A DNA stretch of 64,000 bases from Oleispira sp036960605 (GCA_036960605.1 JBALXI010000020.1:1-64000); one strand, 5' to 3'; shown: positions 1 to 8,670, counted from the stretch's first letter. Notes: generated by a model not told the origin, from the letters alone. A program made the numbers and translations.

Positions 1-424
1 TTATACGAATATTTTGCCTGTCTGAACTAACAATTCTTTCGATAAGGCTTATTATAAGCATCTTTATATGTCCTGTACCGATATCCGCTAACGACAGATG
101 ACGGAAGAGTTCACCAAAGCCTTCGATTGTTTTATCCAGTAATGGAGTAATCGCTTCTGGAGTAGAATCGCGGCTGGTAAAGCCAGTGCCACCCGTCAAT
201 AAGATCACATCAACTTCGTCAGCGGCAATCCATGCTGATGCGATGGCGCGAATCTGATAAATATCGTCTTTAACGATGATCTTGTCTTCGTAGCGATGGC
301 CGGCATCTTGTAAGGCTTCTACTAGGTATTTACCGGAGGTATCGGTTTGATCGTTACGGGTATCGGATATGGTTAATACAGCGATGCGTAGTGGGGTGAA
401 TTCTTTGCTGGCATGGTTGCCCAT
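1..424 (-). CDS. moaB: MoaB-type molybdenum cofactor protein, 3' part disrupted or cut by window edge
   Basis: The ORF starts at the ATG at 424, preceded by an AGGAG ribosome binding site, and reads leftward to the window edge without a stop. The first ~117 residues follow the MoaB/MogA family closely: TISDTR near the start, the TGGTG motif at about residue 83, and EGFGELFRHLS followed by DIGT. MoaB binds molybdopterin during Moco synthesis, which fits the Mo-enzyme napA next door. After DIGT (around position 73) the family expects an STxQSR-like continuation and a PGS motif. The window instead gives an unrelated 24-codon tail rich in Ile and Leu. This is therefore either a gene interrupted by inserted DNA or a misassembled end. 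Identity of the first part is firm; integrity is doubtful. Confidence 0.8.
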   Translation of the reverse strand, partial: MGNHASKEFTPLRIAVLTISDTRNDQTDTSGKYLVEALQDAGHRYEDKIIVKDDIYQIRAIASAWIAADEVDVILLTGGTGFTSRDSTPEAITPLLDKTIEGFGELFRHLSLADIGTGHIKMLIISLIERIVSSDRQNIRI

Positions 425-515
425 GGTATTTCTCCTAACGTTAGGTCGTCCCTAACAAATGGCAATAAATATAGAGATGAAAATACTTGATGAAGGCATT
501 AGATAGTAGGAAGAA

Positions 516-539
516 GTGAGATGCAAGACGGCATCTCAC
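516..539 (-). terminator. Hairpin downstream of napC
   Basis: Perfect 9-bp arms GTGAGATGC / GCATCTCAC with a 6-nt loop, just beyond the napC stop. On the minus strand it is followed by a pyrimidine-rich TTCTTCC stretch, so it is a likely end of the nap operon. The T-tract is imperfect. Confidence 0.55.
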
Positions 540-563
540 GGCGCTAAGGCTAGTGTGGCCTCT

Positions 564-1172
564 CTAATGAGGAGAGGTACCTTCACGAACGCCTTCCATA
601 TTAGGCAGCTTGTGAGCAATCCCTTTATGGCAGTCGATACAAGTCTTCTCTCCGTTCGCTAATGCACTGGAGTGTTGAGCCGATGCACGCTTACTTTGGC
701 GCGTGAAATCCATAGAGTCGAATTGGTGACAATTACGACACTCCAAAGAATCATTGGCTTTTAAACGTTTCCACTCATGCTGTGCCAGTTCTAAGCGATG
801 CGCTTCAAACTTCTCACGGGTATCAATGGTGCCGAAGATCTTGCCCCAAACTTCTTTCGAAGCCTGCATCTTGCGAGCAATTTTATCGGACCAGTTATGC
901 GGCACGTGACAGTCAGAGCAAATGGCACGAACACCTGAGCGGTTGCTGTAGTGAATCGTGGTTTGCAATTCCATGTACACGTTATCGCGCATTTCGTGAC
1001 AACTGGTACAGAACTCTTCGGTATTGGTTAATTCCATGGCGGTATTGAATCCACCCCAGAAAATAACCCCCGCGATAAAGCCACTGATGGTCAGAAATCC
1101 CAATGATAAGTGAACCGCTGGCTTGGACAAGATAGTCCACATCAGCTTTAACAAATGAATGATCTTTTTCAT
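564..1172 (-). CDS. napC: NapC/NirT tetrahaem quinol dehydrogenase
   Basis: This is a 202-residue inner-membrane cytochrome c that oxidises the quinol pool and passes electrons to the NapAB periplasmic nitrate reductase. One N-terminal membrane anchor (about residues 20-42) is followed by a periplasmic domain with four CXXCH haem sites: CTSCH (55), CSDCH (85), CRNCH (145) and CIDCH (178). This is the full NapC/NirT complement and a typical length. It lies 8 bp downstream of napB and is the last gene of the operon. With no napG or napH visible, NapC is the likely sole quinol route. Confidence 0.95.
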   Translation of the reverse strand: MKKIIHLLKLMWTILSKPAVHLSLGFLTISGFIAGVIFWGGFNTAMELTNTEEFCTSCHEMRDNVYMELQTTIHYSNRSGVRAICSDCHVPHNWSDKIARKMQASKEVWGKIFGTIDTREKFEAHRLELAQHEWKRLKANDSLECRNCHQFDSMDFTRQSKRASAQHSSALANGEKTCIDCHKGIAHKLPNMEGVREGTSPH

Positions 1173-1180
1173 ATCAGCCT

Positions 1181-1717
1181 CTACTTCTTATCACTAGAGT
1201 TATTACGAGAGTGAGATTGTTGAATCAGTTTATTCATATCAATAAACTCATTTTCAACCAAAGGTTCAGTTTCTAATTGATGCACGTGGCATTGAGTGCA
1301 GAAGTAACGACGCGGTGAAACTTCACCTAAGAATTCGCCGTCGCGATTCATGTAGTGAGTCACACTCACCGCCGGTGCTTGCGCTTCGTCGGCAAACTTA
1401 CGGGCGTGACAATCCATGCACTTATTAAAGTTTTTATCCAACTGATATTTACTAATATCATGTGGAATAGTCGGTGGCTGTTGCGGGTAGTCGCGTTGAC
1501 GTTTTAAGTCATTGTTTTCTACCTTATCGATGATTGGCGGTGTGACTTCCGCATTTAAGGGAGCAGTGCCACGCAGTGTTGATACTTGCGGCGCATTATC
1601 CATAACGGTTTCAGCAGATACAGTCGATGACAGTGCAATCGAAGAAACGGCTAAGACAGCTGTCATAGCAAACGTCATTGCGTTTTTTACTGCTTTATTT
1701 ACACGAGTCGCTTTCAT
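1181..1717 (-). CDS. napB: NapB di-haem electron transfer subunit of periplasmic nitrate reductase
   Basis: Small periplasmic cytochrome c subunit that relays electrons from NapC to NapA. A Sec signal peptide covers about the first 37 residues (hydrophobic stretch ending at VSA). Two haem sites, CMDCH and CTQCH, lie about 40 residues apart, as in NapB. The AAGGAG ribosome binding site could serve an ATG at 1723 or one at 1717; I prefer 1717 because the spacing is better. The gene sits 5-11 bp downstream of napA, so the two are translationally close. Confidence 0.93.
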   Translation of the reverse strand: MKATRVNKAVKNAMTFAMTAVLAVSSIALSSTVSAETVMDNAPQVSTLRGTAPLNAEVTPPIIDKVENNDLKRQRDYPQQPPTIPHDISKYQLDKNFNKCMDCHARKFADEAQAPAVSVTHYMNRDGEFLGEVSPRRYFCTQCHVHQLETEPLVENEFIDMNKLIQQSHSRNNSSDKK

Positions 1718-1728
1718 AGTCATTCTCC

Positions 1729-4221
1729 TTATACCTTCTCAATTTTCACGGCACATTTTTTGTAGTCAGTCTGTTTTGATAATGGATCGGTCGCATCAAG
1801 CGTGACCTTATTAATCAACTGACTGGCATCAAACCAAGGTACAAACACGAGTCCGATTGGTGGCTTATTACGGCCGCGTGTTTCGATGCGTGTTCTGATT
1901 TCACCGCGGCGAGAAATAACTTTCACTTCATCACCACGACGCATGCCGCGTTTCTTCGCATCTTCAGGGTGCATGAAACACACCGCATTAGGGAATGCTT
2001 TGAAAAGCTCGGGTACGCGTTGAGTCATAGAACCAGAATGCCAATGTTCTAAAACACGGCCGGTGCTTAACCACATGTCGAATTCTTCATCTGGGCTTTC
2101 TGCTGGTGGCTCGTACGGTAAGGCAAAGATAATCGCTTTATTATCTTTCTTACCGTAAAACTGCCAACCACTACCTTCTTTAACGTACGGATCGGAGCCT
2201 TCCTTAAAGCGCCACTTAGTTTCAACGCCGTTGACGACAGGCCAGCGTAAACCACGCTCTTTATGGTAGCGATCGTAGTCAGCTAAATCGTGACCATGGC
2301 CACGGCCGAAGGATGCATATTCTTCAAACAAGCCTTTTTGCAGGTAGAATCCATGTTCTTTAGATTCTTGGTTTTCATAATCTGGGCTAATTTGAGACAG
2401 TGGGAATTTATCCACCTGACCATTTTTATAAAGCACTTCGTATAACGTTTTACCTTTAAATTCAGGGTTCTCGGCTAATACTTTCGCAGGCCAAACTTCG
2501 TCAGTGGTAAAACGCTTAGAAAATTCAACTAACTGCCATAAATCAGAACGGGCATCACCTGGCGCATTCACCAACTGATACCAAACTTGAGTTCGACGTT
2601 CAGCATTACCAAATGCACCTTCTTTTTCTACCCACATTGCTGACGGTAAAATCAAATCGGATGCTTCCGCGGTGACGGTAGGATAAGCATCGGACGTAAT
2701 GATGAAGTTATCGGGGTTACGGTAACCCGGTAAAATTTCTTCATTAATGTTGGCGCCGGCTTGAACGTTGTTATTCACTTGGTTCCAGCAGACATTGATC
2801 TTGCTGTCTTTTAGATCACGAATTTGCTGAACCGCGTGAGAACCGGGTTTTCCGTTCAAAATTCCTGCTGGAATTTTCCAAAGTTTTTCAGCTAAGGCTC
2901 TGTGCTTAGGATTTTTTACCACCATGTCGGCTGGTAAACGGTGAGAGAAGGTGCCTACTTCACGCGCAGTACCACAAGCCGAAGGCTGGCCGGTTAATGA
3001 GAATGGGCTGTTGCCTGGCTCAGAAATTTTGCCGGTTAATAAGTGGATGTTGTACAACAAGTTGTTGGTCCAAACACCACGAGTATGCTGGTTTACACCC
3101 ATAGTCCAAAGCGACATGACTTTGATTTTTGGATCGGCGTAAAGCTTGGCAATTTTCTCAATAGTTTTAGCTGGAACACCTGACATTTCTTCAGCGTATT
3201 CGAACGTATAAGACTTAACGAATTTAGCAAATGCGTCTAGATCAATCGGCGATGAAGCCCCCGAGTTTGGGTTCTTCGCTTTCATTTGCAATTCGTGAGT
3301 CGGACGCAAGCCATAACCAATATCGGTGACACCTTCACGGAAATTCACATGCTTATTAATGAAGTCATGATTAACACTGTCGCTTTCAATAATGTAGTTA
3401 GCAATGGCGTTCAACAGCACCATATCGGTTTGCGGAGTAAAAACAGCAGGGATATCGGCAAGGTCAAATGAACGGTGTTCGAACGTAGAAAGAACAGCCA
3501 CTTTAACGTGTGGATTACTTAAACGACGATCAGCAATACGCGTCCAAAGAATCGGATGCATCTCGGCCATGTTAGAGCCCCAAAGAACGAAAGCGTCGGC
3601 GGCTTCCATATCGTCGTAGCAACCCATTGGCTCATCGATACCAAAGGTACGCATGAAACCACCCACGGCAGAGGCCATGCAGTGACGTGCGTTAGGATCA
3701 ATGTTGTTTGAAAGGAAGCCGGCTTTCATTAACTTAACAGCGGCATAACCTTCGTGCACCGTCCATTGACCGGAACCGAACATGCTGATGCCTTCTGGGC
3801 CTTTTTCTTTTAATACTTTCTTAAACTTCTCTTCCATAATATCGAAAGCTTCATTCCAAGATACTGGAGTGAATTCACCTTCTTTATCATAAACGCCATC
3901 TGTCTTACGCAACATAGGTGTCGTAATACGGTCTTTTCCATACATGATTTTAGAAAGGAAATACCCTTTCACGCACGATAGACCTTTATTTACCGGCGCT
4001 TTCTCATCACCGTGCGTCGCTACAACCTTGCCATCTTTTGTCGCTACGCTAATACCGCAACCGGTACCGCAAAAACGACACGGTGCTTTTGACCAGGTCA
4101 GTTTATTGGCTTTACTGGAAGTAATGATGTTACTGGCGCTAGCGGGTAAGCTAATACCGGCTACTGTTGCAGCGGTGGCTGCAGCCTGGGCCTTAATGAC
4201 ATCACGGCGAGTTAGTTTCAT
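1729..4221 (-). CDS. napA: NapA catalytic subunit of periplasmic nitrate reductase
   Basis: Molybdopterin guanine dinucleotide enzyme that reduces nitrate to nitrite in the periplasm. The 830-residue length is normal. The N-terminus has a twin-arginine signal (LTRRDVIK) ending at PASA near residue 29. The [4Fe-4S] ligands are Cys48, Cys51, Cys55 and Cys83 (CXXCXXXC then C about 28 residues later). Cys181 in NARHCMASA is the Mo-ligating cysteine. The remainder matches NapA throughout, including GSNMAEMHP and the C-terminal dinucleotide-binding domain (LSTGRVLEHWHSGSMT). It is followed closely by napB and preceded by napD, its maturation chaperone. Confidence 0.97.
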   Translation of the reverse strand: MKLTRRDVIKAQAAATAATVAGISLPASASNIITSSKANKLTWSKAPCRFCGTGCGISVATKDGKVVATHGDEKAPVNKGLSCVKGYFLSKIMYGKDRITTPMLRKTDGVYDKEGEFTPVSWNEAFDIMEEKFKKVLKEKGPEGISMFGSGQWTVHEGYAAVKLMKAGFLSNNIDPNARHCMASAVGGFMRTFGIDEPMGCYDDMEAADAFVLWGSNMAEMHPILWTRIADRRLSNPHVKVAVLSTFEHRSFDLADIPAVFTPQTDMVLLNAIANYIIESDSVNHDFINKHVNFREGVTDIGYGLRPTHELQMKAKNPNSGASSPIDLDAFAKFVKSYTFEYAEEMSGVPAKTIEKIAKLYADPKIKVMSLWTMGVNQHTRGVWTNNLLYNIHLLTGKISEPGNSPFSLTGQPSACGTAREVGTFSHRLPADMVVKNPKHRALAEKLWKIPAGILNGKPGSHAVQQIRDLKDSKINVCWNQVNNNVQAGANINEEILPGYRNPDNFIITSDAYPTVTAEASDLILPSAMWVEKEGAFGNAERRTQVWYQLVNAPGDARSDLWQLVEFSKRFTTDEVWPAKVLAENPEFKGKTLYEVLYKNGQVDKFPLSQISPDYENQESKEHGFYLQKGLFEEYASFGRGHGHDLADYDRYHKERGLRWPVVNGVETKWRFKEGSDPYVKEGSGWQFYGKKDNKAIIFALPYEPPAESPDEEFDMWLSTGRVLEHWHSGSMTQRVPELFKAFPNAVCFMHPEDAKKRGMRRGDEVKVISRRGEIRTRIETRGRNKPPIGLVFVPWFDASQLINKVTLDATDPLSKQTDYKKCAVKIEKV

Positions 4222-4278
4222 AGGTGTTCTCCGACTCTGAATGCTAATCTTTTTTAATTTTAATAAGGGCTAATTTTT

Positions 4279-4686
4279 TTATTGCACAGTCTGTAATGCA
4301 GATTCTTCATCAGACGGTGCTTCGCTATCTTCAACTTCACAGAGCTGTGGTTGATATATTTGTTCTATCGGTTGATCCGTTTCAGCGTGATCAATTTCAT
4401 CGTCTAGCTCATCAAGGGCGGCAACTTGGTGATAGACCATCGAGGTATTAATAACGCCGTCTATCGCCGATATAAGATCAATGCGATCTAAAATAATGCC
4501 TTGATGTTTCGCTTCCGTAACCACAACGAATTTACCTTTTGCATCACTGCCGTGAATTTCTAAATCGGCTTGAGCTAATAATTCTTTTTCAACGGCTTGA
4601 TGTTTTTCAGCTTTGCAAAAAACTATAAAGCTACTAATGTGGCTTTCTTCAGTCACATCGTCTAAAGCAATTTTGTTGGTTCTCAT
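4279..4686 (-). CDS. napD: NapD chaperone with an acidic C-terminal extension
   Basis: NapD binds the Tat signal of NapA and supports its cofactor loading and export. The first ~95 residues fit the ferredoxin-like NapD fold (HISSFIVFCK near the start, then a central EIHG segment). The protein is 135 residues, whereas most NapD proteins are about 85-95. The extra ~40 residues are rich in Asp and Glu and look disordered. The start overlaps the end of napF by 4 bp (ATGA), so the two are translationally coupled. The identification rests on position and N-terminal pattern. Confidence 0.85.
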   Translation of the reverse strand: MRTNKIALDDVTEESHISSFIVFCKAEKHQAVEKELLAQADLEIHGSDAKGKFVVVTEAKHQGIILDRIDLISAIDGVINTSMVYHQVAALDELDDEIDHAETDQPIEQIYQPQLCEVEDSEAPSDEESALQTVQ

Positions 4687-5297
4687 AATTGAGCTCCGAT
4701 TTTATTGTCATGCGCTGAATTAATAGAAGCAGCGGGTGAGGCAATAGGGTTAATGCTGATTGATTGCGATGGGCAGGTAGAAACACAAGCGCCACAACTG
4801 GTGCAGTCTTCAATATTGATTTCAGGGGTTTGAATAGCCCCTAGCGACACATCTTTTGGCCAAGGCATAGTAATCGCAGAGGTATCGCATACATCTTTGC
4901 AGCTCTGGCAATGGATTTTCTGTTTCGCTAAGCAAGAATCATTAATCGTAATATCAAAATAGAAGGCTTGTTGATTTGCATGTTCGCCGACCTGTTTTAA
5001 TAAAGCAGCGGGTTCGCAAACTTCTATACAGGCTTCGCAGAAAGTACACTCACCCCGATTAAAATCGATTTCTGGAAAGCCCCCATCGGCTTTAATAATA
5101 ATGTCTTCTTCACACGCAGAAATGCACTCGTTACAACGAGTACATTGATCAGTAAATAAGGATTCACTGAGTGCCCAAGGAGGACGCTGAGGTAACCATC
5201 TATTTTCTGAATTAACTTCTTCGGCTGCACTTGAAGAAGCTACTAGAGCTGCAGGGCGGCGAAAGAAAGCGCGACGTGAATGGTCAATATTAGCCAT
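4683..5297 (-). CDS. napF: NapF iron-sulphur accessory protein
   Basis: Cytoplasmic ferredoxin-type protein thought to help NapA iron-sulphur or redox maturation. The 204 residues include classical [4Fe-4S] motifs CTRCNECISAC, CTFCEACIEVC and CTSCGACVSTC, plus a less regular Cys group (CLAKQKIHCQSCKDVC) between the second and last. The N-terminus carries the SRRAFFRRP patch typical of NapF. It follows napE by 24 bp and overlaps napD. Its length is slightly above the usual ~165 residues. Confidence 0.92.
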   Translation of the reverse strand: MANIDHSRRAFFRRPAALVASSSAAEEVNSENRWLPQRPPWALSESLFTDQCTRCNECISACEEDIIIKADGGFPEIDFNRGECTFCEACIEVCEPAALLKQVGEHANQQAFYFDITINDSCLAKQKIHCQSCKDVCDTSAITMPWPKDVSLGAIQTPEINIEDCTSCGACVSTCPSQSISINPIASPAASINSAHDNKIGAQL

Positions 5298-5321
5298 GAT
5301 GTTTTCCTAAAAATCCTTAAC

Positions 5322-5489
5322 CTAGCTTCCAGGAGGTCCATTAAGGATTTGCATAAACCAAACCATGAAGCCATAAGCAGCGATCCCACCAATGGTTAAT
5401 GCTGGAATAACGACAAAGGTCAAAAAGAGCGATGTGGTTAATTCAGCTTTCTTAGTGCGGGACTCGATTGGGACTAGGTCATCAGACAT
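5322..5489 (-). CDS. napE: NapE small membrane protein
   Basis: A 55-residue protein reading MSDDLVPIESRTKKAE then a single hydrophobic segment (about residues 19-47) and a short tail ending GPPGS. Size, topology (charged N-terminus, one membrane span with the FLTFVVIPALTIGGIAAYGF pattern) and position at the head of napEFDABC all match NapE. Its biochemical role is not established in the family. Confidence 0.88.
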   Translation of the reverse strand: MSDDLVPIESRTKKAELTTSLFLTFVVIPALTIGGIAAYGFMVWFMQILNGPPGS

Positions 5490-5590
5490 GCCGATTCACT
5501 CCGTAACTTTTATTGAATACATAACGTATAATCTTAGAAGTAATATTAAGCTTTGCCCAAAATAGTGCTATTGAATTGAAACGACATAAA

Positions 5591-5604
5591 TTGACACATG
5601 TCAG
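5591..5604. promoter_or_regulatory. FNR/Anr-like site upstream of napE
   Basis: TTGACACATGTCAG matches seven of ten defined positions of the FNR consensus TTGAT-N4-ATCAA and has a perfect inner TGACA/TGTCA palindrome. It lies about 102 bp before the napE start. A class II arrangement would place transcription start near 5556, with a weak CACTAT -10 at 5562-5567 on the minus strand. Oxygen-responsive control of nap would be expected, but this is a pattern match only. Confidence 0.45.
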
Positions 5605-5682
5605 GTATTGCTGTGGTAGTGGCAGGTATGGACTCTAAGGCGCATCTTGTTGATTCTTCTGTTATTACTTAATGAGAATGGG

Positions 5683-5759
5683 TTTTATTTATAGTAATAA
5701 ATAAAAACATTGAGGTGGGGTATTCATTTTCAGTATGGCCAACGGGTAGTTAATACCCG
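5683..5759. repeat. Two hairpins in the nap / lipoprotein intergenic region
   Basis: An AT-only inverted repeat (TTTTATTTA at 5683-5691 with TAAATAAAA at 5698-5706) lies close to CGGGTA/TACCCG (5743-5748 and 5754-5759, 5-nt loop). Both sit downstream of the minus-strand lipoprotein gene that ends at 5772. They may together terminate its operon, although neither has a clear T-tract. Confidence 0.35.
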
Positions 5760-5771
5760 CCAGCGCATTAA

Positions 5772-6263
5772 TCACAAAGTCACAATGATCTCTTCATTGC
5801 TATTTTGATTGACCGCAACTTCGCGACTAATCGCTGCGCGGCCATCGTAAAACCATAACTGAACAAGTACATTATTTAAGTGTTGAGGTACCGAAAACGT
5901 ATGCTGTGTTTTATCTTTAATTAATGAACTGGCTAGCATGCGGCTATCATAATCGACCTGCCATTGTGCTTCAGCCAGTTCTTCATAGCTCGAATAAACA
6001 GAGAGGTACGCAGGTATTCCCCCTTGCGCCCCAATATCCACCGATAGCTGAATTTGGTTATGGGAAATGAACTTCATGTCACTGGGCGCAACAAGATCAC
6101 TCGTTCTCTCAACGGTCGATTCTTCTGGCTCGGTTGTTTGGGTTGGTTCTTTATCGGGTAGGCTGGTTTGAGCTTTATTAGCATCATTACAGGCGATAAG
6201 GCTGAGCATTGATAACGCTAGAGTCGTTGTTCTTAATAGTAAACCGTACGCTAAATATTTCAT
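5772..6263 (-). CDS. Putative lipoprotein in the LruC operon
   Basis: Not recognised as a named family. The ATG at 6263 is preferred over an upstream one at 6296 because GAGG lies 7-8 nt upstream and because it gives a clean signal peptide ending in the lipobox LIAC. The mature protein starts with a Thr/Glu/Pro-rich linker and then has ~110 residues that look like a small beta domain (alternating hydrophobic strands, ending EEIIVTL). It follows the LruC-domain gene by 59 bp on the same strand and is probably co-transcribed with it. An accessory or anchoring role for the LruC protein is a guess. Confidence 0.7.
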   Translation of the reverse strand: MKYLAYGLLLRTTTLALSMLSLIACNDANKAQTSLPDKEPTQTTEPEESTVERTSDLVAPSDMKFISHNQIQLSVDIGAQGGIPAYLSVYSSYEELAEAQWQVDYDSRMLASSLIKDKTQHTFSVPQHLNNVLVQLWFYDGRAAISREVAVNQNSNEEIIVTL

Positions 6264-6322
6264 GATAATACCTCTATACAATAATAAGTCTTTCAATTCT
6301 GAAGCTAACTTTATGCCTACTT

Positions 6323-8506
6323 TTATGGGTAAACTTTGTTATCGACTCTCTGTGCTTCTAAGTACCAATTTGTATTCTCAACTTTATTGGTGGTTACGTA
6401 GCGTTCAAAGTCTGGATAGGCTTTTAATAAATCAATACCACTGCGAGGGTGCTTCCACTCTGTCGCAACTTCCATTGACCAAGGAAGATTTTTGTCATTT
6501 TTATAATAACGCTCGCTAGCAATGTGTGAGGTATCATCAGCCTCCGCAAAAAAATCTGGATTCGCTTGCTCTGTCGGGGCGGTGTCAGCGAGATGAATTT
6601 CAAGTTCACGACCAGGCTGAGTATCAAATACCATACCGTGATAAAAACTCTCTGTTGCGAAGATAAAAGGGTCATATAAGGTGCTAATTTTTTCTGCGTC
6701 TTGCAGTTCAGTGAAAGGCAGGCTGAGTTCAAAGGCAAACTGGATGTGGTCAGTGCAGTCTGAGTCGGTGCGATAAAACTCACAACTTGTGGTGACTAAG
6801 TCCCATACGTCTGTCGCGATTATCGCGATTAGTTCATCACTGGTGCTTTCAATGGGATTAGCTTGCTCTACGGCATCAAAATTAGTCATAGCATTACCGG
6901 TATCATCCATTTTGGTATGACGATAACGCATCTTGCTAGTATCGACGGCACTCGCTTGAATACCCGGAATACGGATAGCAAAGCCATTATGAAATTGCGC
7001 ACCAATGGCTAGAAGTTGTCCATAGACATCGACTCGTTGTAATTGATCATCTTTAATAACGGTCAAGGTGCGATAATGAAACACAACATCGTTCATATCG
7101 AAGTCCCCTTCAACTGGCCATGCATCTTCATAAGCTAGGGTGACATAGGAACCGTTAGTCGGGTAATACTGGTAGCTCACCCCGAGATCTGAAATCTCGA
7201 TAGCATGATCTTCCACTTCACCATCGGCGGCGCCACCGGTAATACCGATATCTGTTTGCGAACCAAAACGGAACCGCGCCCAGCTAGGACTAAATTCTGC
7301 AGTAATAGGGACTCGTACTAGTAAATTATTATTGCCCTTGTTTAAAGGTATATTTTCAAAAATCTGCTCACCCTCATCGGTAAAGTCACCGTCACTATTC
7401 CAGTCAAACCAGGCCTGTAAATATCCGCTCTTTGAAGCATTGACCACGACGACATTATCCAAGCCACGGGCGAGGCCTGTGACGAAGCCAATGCCATTTT
7501 CATCATCAATACCTACTTGATCATCAGACACGAGTCCTAGTCTTGCATCGGCTTCACCATCAGGAGGTAGTCTGCCTAAATAAGGGCCATCAGTGACTAT
7601 TTCATGACGTGGACCATTCTTTGCGAGGCTGGTATTATAAGAGTCGGGAGCATCACCAAAATCAATGGTACTCGGCCCTTCGCTTTCATCGATTAAAAGC
7701 GCATTAGCACAGCGAGCACCATCGTTTTGTCCCGATAAAGGTCCCGTTGCAAATAGAACGGCAAGATAAGGGGCACTGCCGACTTCGCCAACGTTGGATA
7801 AATCAATTTGATAGATTTTTCCATCTTGATTACGAGCAACGTAATACATGCCGTTAACATCGAAATAGCCTGCACCAAAAGTTCCTACTTCTCCCGTCGA
7901 CCCTAAATCTGTCGTTGTACCTGTATCTTTATCAAATTCATATAATATGCCCGAACTATTATCGACACCGTATAATTTATCGTTACTGGGATGAAAAGCG
8001 AAGTCGGTTAAATTACGTTCAGCGACGGTCGTAATGGTTTCGATCGCAAGATAATTATCGGCAGCTTCATCAAGATTCATTTTATAGAACCCCTTATTTT
8101 TACGATAAAAATAATAGTGATGATTGTATACGTCACCGACAAAGAAATTCCCCGAAGGTTGATTGGTAACCGCTAATTCAGTTTGTTGGAAATCGCTATC
8201 TAAGCGCACGAATTTACGTTTGGTGGTATTGAAACCAAATAAATAGCGCAGGCTCGTGCCGTCTCCAGCGATGGTGTCATCAAAGCCGACGCCATTAACA
8301 TTACCATTACCGACGACCAAATCGCCATCAAAATTCCCTACGTCATCTTGTAAAACGACATCGGTACCCGTCACCAAATTAACACCATAGACAGTGGTAG
8401 GATTTCCTTGGAATAAGAAGGCTTTCGTTGGGCAGGTTTCAAACGGGGCTGAATTTGCCAACTGGCTTACGCTTAATAGCATGATAAAAATCAAATGCTT
8501 AGACAT
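6323..8506 (-). CDS. Secreted GEVED / LruC-domain protein, candidate matrix or surface protein
   Basis: 727-residue exported protein. The start is the ATG at 8506 (AGGTGGA 5 nt upstream); the GTG at 8515 in the same frame is less likely. After a signal peptide ending NSA come three regions. Residues ~25-275 look like the DUF6923-type beta-propeller region, with repeated short motifs such as LYGVDNSSG. Residues ~285-445 form a GEVED-like domain, with DFGDAPDSY, WFDWNSDGDF and DGEVEDHAIEI. Residues ~450-727 match the LruC C-terminal domain, with EDAWPVEGDFDMNDVVF. The molecular role of the family is unknown. A sigma-54 promoter lies directly upstream, in an intergenic region shared with glmS and the polysaccharide locus, so a biofilm matrix role is a reasonable inference. 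Confidence 0.82.
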   Translation of the reverse strand: MSKHLIFIMLLSVSQLANSAPFETCPTKAFLFQGNPTTVYGVNLVTGTDVVLQDDVGNFDGDLVVGNGNVNGVGFDDTIAGDGTSLRYLFGFNTTKRKFVRLDSDFQQTELAVTNQPSGNFFVGDVYNHHYYFYRKNKGFYKMNLDEAADNYLAIETITTVAERNLTDFAFHPSNDKLYGVDNSSGILYEFDKDTGTTTDLGSTGEVGTFGAGYFDVNGMYYVARNQDGKIYQIDLSNVGEVGSAPYLAVLFATGPLSGQNDGARCANALLIDESEGPSTIDFGDAPDSYNTSLAKNGPRHEIVTDGPYLGRLPPDGEADARLGLVSDDQVGIDDENGIGFVTGLARGLDNVVVVNASKSGYLQAWFDWNSDGDFTDEGEQIFENIPLNKGNNNLLVRVPITAEFSPSWARFRFGSQTDIGITGGAADGEVEDHAIEISDLGVSYQYYPTNGSYVTLAYEDAWPVEGDFDMNDVVFHYRTLTVIKDDQLQRVDVYGQLLAIGAQFHNGFAIRIPGIQASAVDTSKMRYRHTKMDDTGNAMTNFDAVEQANPIESTSDELIAIIATDVWDLVTTSCEFYRTDSDCTDHIQFAFELSLPFTELQDAEKISTLYDPFIFATESFYHGMVFDTQPGRELEIHLADTAPTEQANPDFFAEADDTSHIASERYYKNDKNLPWSMEVATEWKHPRSGIDLLKAYPDFERYVTTNKVENTNWYLEAQRVDNKVYP

Positions 8507-8543
8507 GGAATCCACCTAAATAATTAAACTGTATCAAGGCTAT

Positions 8544-8559
8544 AGCAAGGGCAGTGCCA
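8544..8559 (-). promoter_or_regulatory. Sigma-54 (-24/-12) promoter for the LruC operon
   Basis: The minus strand reads TGGCACTGCCCTTGCT, an essentially perfect match to TGGCAC-N5-TTGCW with GG and GC 10 bp apart. Predicted start is near 8534, about 28 nt upstream of the LruC gene ATG. Confidence 0.75.
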
Positions 8560-8618
8560 TGCTTGATGAATTTACTTAAGTCTTTGATTATCAACTAATA
8601 AATACTGTCTGTGCAGTT

Positions 8619-8631
8619 TTGCAAAATGCAC
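8619..8631. promoter_or_regulatory. Palindrome copy 1 (TTGCA-N3-TGCA), candidate activator site
   Basis: TTGCAAAATGCAC: one mismatch from the palindrome seen at 8658, 27896 and 39702. It lies between the divergent LruC and glmS sigma-54 promoters. Its centre is 39 bp from the next copy, close to four helical turns. Confidence 0.45.
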
Positions 8632-8657
8632 TTTTATAATGAATAAAATATTTATAG

Positions 8658-8670
8658 TTGCAAAATGCAA
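8658..8670. promoter_or_regulatory. Palindrome copy 2 (TTGCAAAATGCAA), candidate activator site
   Basis: Perfect TTGCA/TGCAA arms around AAA. The identical 13-mer occurs between the divergent sigma-54 promoters at 39.6-39.8 kb. It sits about 106 bp from the LruC -24 element and about 120 bp from the glmS -24 element, typical enhancer distances. A TTGCG half-site follows at 8677. Confidence 0.55.

Noticed and set aside
782..1048. Plus-strand open frame opposite napC, and many similar frames opposite other genes
   Set aside because: They lie wholly inside well-supported genes on the other strand and lack start sites or family resemblance.
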